A stretch of 39,465 bases of DNA, from NCBI GenBank assembly GCA_032718475.1, contig JAUCBJ010004078.1, positions 1-39,465 on the forward strand, given 5' to 3'. Under the pieces are notes generated by a model. The model saw only the letters and a list, made by a program, of their open reading frames with translations, was not told where the DNA came from and did not search any database. The stretch is from Nemertoderma westbladi. Its lineage: Eukaryota > Xenacoelomorpha > Nemertodermatida > Nemertodermatidae. A program made the translations under genes and the position numbers. This document shows, in pieces, positions 38,432-39,465 of this stretch. The stretch's first letter is position 1; each line of letters begins with the position of its first letter.

Positions 38432-39205
38432 ATTGACCCATATGAGATTCCAATTTTTCTTAACACTGAAATCGTTGAGATTAGATTAGGTATTTGGGAA
38501 TATTGTTGTCAAATTCGTTAACTACAGTGGAAGATTATAAAGTTACAATAGTTTATGTATTTGAGTTTCTGTAAAGGCCTGTTTACACGTGGCAACTTTT
38601 AGAGCAACTTTCTCGTCAACTTGAAGAGCAACCCATGTTGCCGATCAAGTTGCTCCATGTAAACACGTAAAAAAGTCGCTGTAAAAGTTGCTCAACTTTT
38701 ACAGCAACTTTAAGGAATTTGCGTTGACGAATAATCAAATTAATTTATCAAAAACTAGCTAGTAGATAAAATGACCCACTATTTAACAGTCAAACTAGCC
38801 AAGTTGCTCTAAAAGTTGCCGGCCAAGTTGCTGGTAAAGTTGCCACGTGTAAACAACCATTAAATTAAGTTGCTAGAAAAAAAGTTGCTAGTTGCCGAGA
38901 AAGTTGCTCTAAAAGTTGCCACGTGTAAACAGGCCTTTACAATCTGGTTTATAACTTTCATTTGACTTCCTTATAATTCTCCTAGGAAATTGGGAACAGC
39001 GGAGACTCCCGGGCCAGTTTTACTACCACAAATGTACGAGGGTTTCACTTTAACCGGAATAACATGCAGCGTGGATCTACTGTTAACTAAGACAAATAGA
39101 TCGTGCGAAGTCGAGGAAATGCAACCGGGAATGTTTAAATGCGATTCTTCAGAAGTCAATCAATGTATAATGTTCTACTGGCAGTGTCCAACAGTAATAC
39201 CTTAA
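36330..39205 (+). CDS. Type II membrane protein with coiled coil, short collagen stretch and cysteine-containing C-terminus
   Basis: Two exons, 36330-37561 and 38986-39205, join at GT-AG (phase 2) to give 483 residues. The first ATG is at 36330; the GTG nine bases earlier is in frame but is not a plausible eukaryotic start. Residues 1-210 are a polar, serine/proline-rich cytoplasmic tail ending in CPFCGNYRL. One membrane span follows (about residues 215-240, LVAFVCGAFLLAINLLLTVL). Outside the membrane comes a long helical region with N-glycosylation sites and NTNKEN repeats, probably a trimerising coiled coil. Then come a short collagen-type stretch (PGPIGPQGPPGMG) and a C-terminal domain of about 80 residues with six cysteines. 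The layout recalls membrane collagens, collectin-like and scavenger receptors, but I recognise no named family. AATAAA lies at 39391. Confidence 0.8.
38401..38430 (+). repeat. Poly-C run (30 bases)
   Basis: The longest homopolymer in the window, inside the intron, bounded by AAGTAGA and GATTGACCC. Confidence 0.9.
38571..38940. mobile_element. 370-bp MITE with 45-bp perfect terminal inverted repeats
   Basis: The ends begin GTAAAGGCCTGTTTACACGT and are exact inverted copies for 45 bases, with similarity continuing after one mismatch. The interior is filled with repeats of the octamer AAGTTGCT or its complement AGCAACTT, and AAAAGTTGCC variants, in both orientations. No coding capacity. A target duplication is not clear because the outermost bases are part of the inverted repeat; TA is possible. 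It is a recent-looking insertion because the arms are identical. Confidence 0.88.
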
Positions 39206-39465
39206 CGACTGTAAGATAAATTATGTCAACGGTGTTATTGGTTACGAACTCGTCAACCTGAATGCTGGGTGGCACCTCCAAATATAACTTTACCAACTTT
39301 TTAAAACAATATTATTGTTGACTGCAACATAGCAGTTATATGGGAATGGCTTGTAAATCCCTTAGAACGAAGTTAGAGCAATTGAGACCTAATAAATTTA
39401 TCTAAAATCATGGGTCGGAATTATCTGAATTTGATCAAGTTAAAAAAAACAGTCAATTAAATGAC
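39206..39465 (+). other. 3' untranslated region and end of window
   Basis: The stretch to about 39415 should be the 3' untranslated region of the collagen-like gene. Nothing else is seen before the window ends. Confidence 0.5.
39391..39396 (+). terminator. Poly(A) signal of the collagen-like gene
   Basis: AATAAA lies 186 bases after the stop codon at 39203-39205. It is the only AATAAA between the stop and the window end. Confidence 0.55.

Larger units (their letters stand above)
37562..38985 (+). other. Intron of the collagen-like gene
   Basis: It starts GTAAGT and ends with TTCTCCTAG. It contains a 30-base poly-C run, a 370-bp MITE and otherwise unassigned AT-rich sequence. Around 37917-38010 the words GGGGCGAGCC and a TGTCTGTCCGTC run recall repeats near 20460. 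Confidence 0.8.

Overview
The window is nuclear DNA of an invertebrate animal. It carries spliced genes, a spastizin gene and prefoldin-like chaperone genes, and it is visibly AT-rich with many nested transposons, SINE-like repeats and satellites. The species cannot be fixed from the sequence. A compact two-gene unit with a 48-nt intercistronic gap suggests a lineage that uses operons and spliced-leader trans-splicing (tunicates and hydrozoans are examples). That is inference: no spliced-leader gene lies in the window.

Layout. 1-1718: repeat-rich flank with two fold-back repeats and a tRNA-derived SINE-like repeat. 1719-8957 (-): ZFYVE26/spastizin as one uninterrupted 2412-codon reading frame. 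9282-18020: transposon territory, with a small MITE, two nested inverted-repeat elements, and a further inverted-repeat element carrying a 5'-truncated LINE with a 30-bp target duplication. 18244-18969 (+): PDCL3. 21231-21662 and 21711-22100 (+): UXT and PDRG1, head to tail. 22271-24790: a 35-bp minisatellite with higher-order structure. 24825-27762: an inverted-repeat element whose left arm has grown into a 183-bp satellite. 28317-30118 (+): a four-exon gene I cannot name. 31251-35326: a second, longer copy of the same LINE with a 1.35-kb insertion inside it. 36330-39205 (+): a two-exon single-pass membrane protein with a coiled coil, a short collagen stretch and a cysteine-containing C-terminus. 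Its intron holds a 370-bp MITE.

Functional theme. UXT and PDRG1 are both prefoldin-like subunits of the R2TP/prefoldin-like (PAQosome) co-chaperone complex. PDCL3, 2.3 kb upstream on the same strand, is a phosducin-like co-chaperone of the cytosolic chaperonin CCT. Co-transcription of two partners of one complex is the most interesting genic observation. The most interesting non-genic one is the element at 24825-27762, which looks like a satellite caught forming from one arm of a transposon.

Four of the six host genes (ZFYVE26, PDCL3, UXT, PDRG1) have intronless coding regions, while the other two have ordinary GT-AG introns. All statements come from reading the sequence by eye; no alignment or database search was run.
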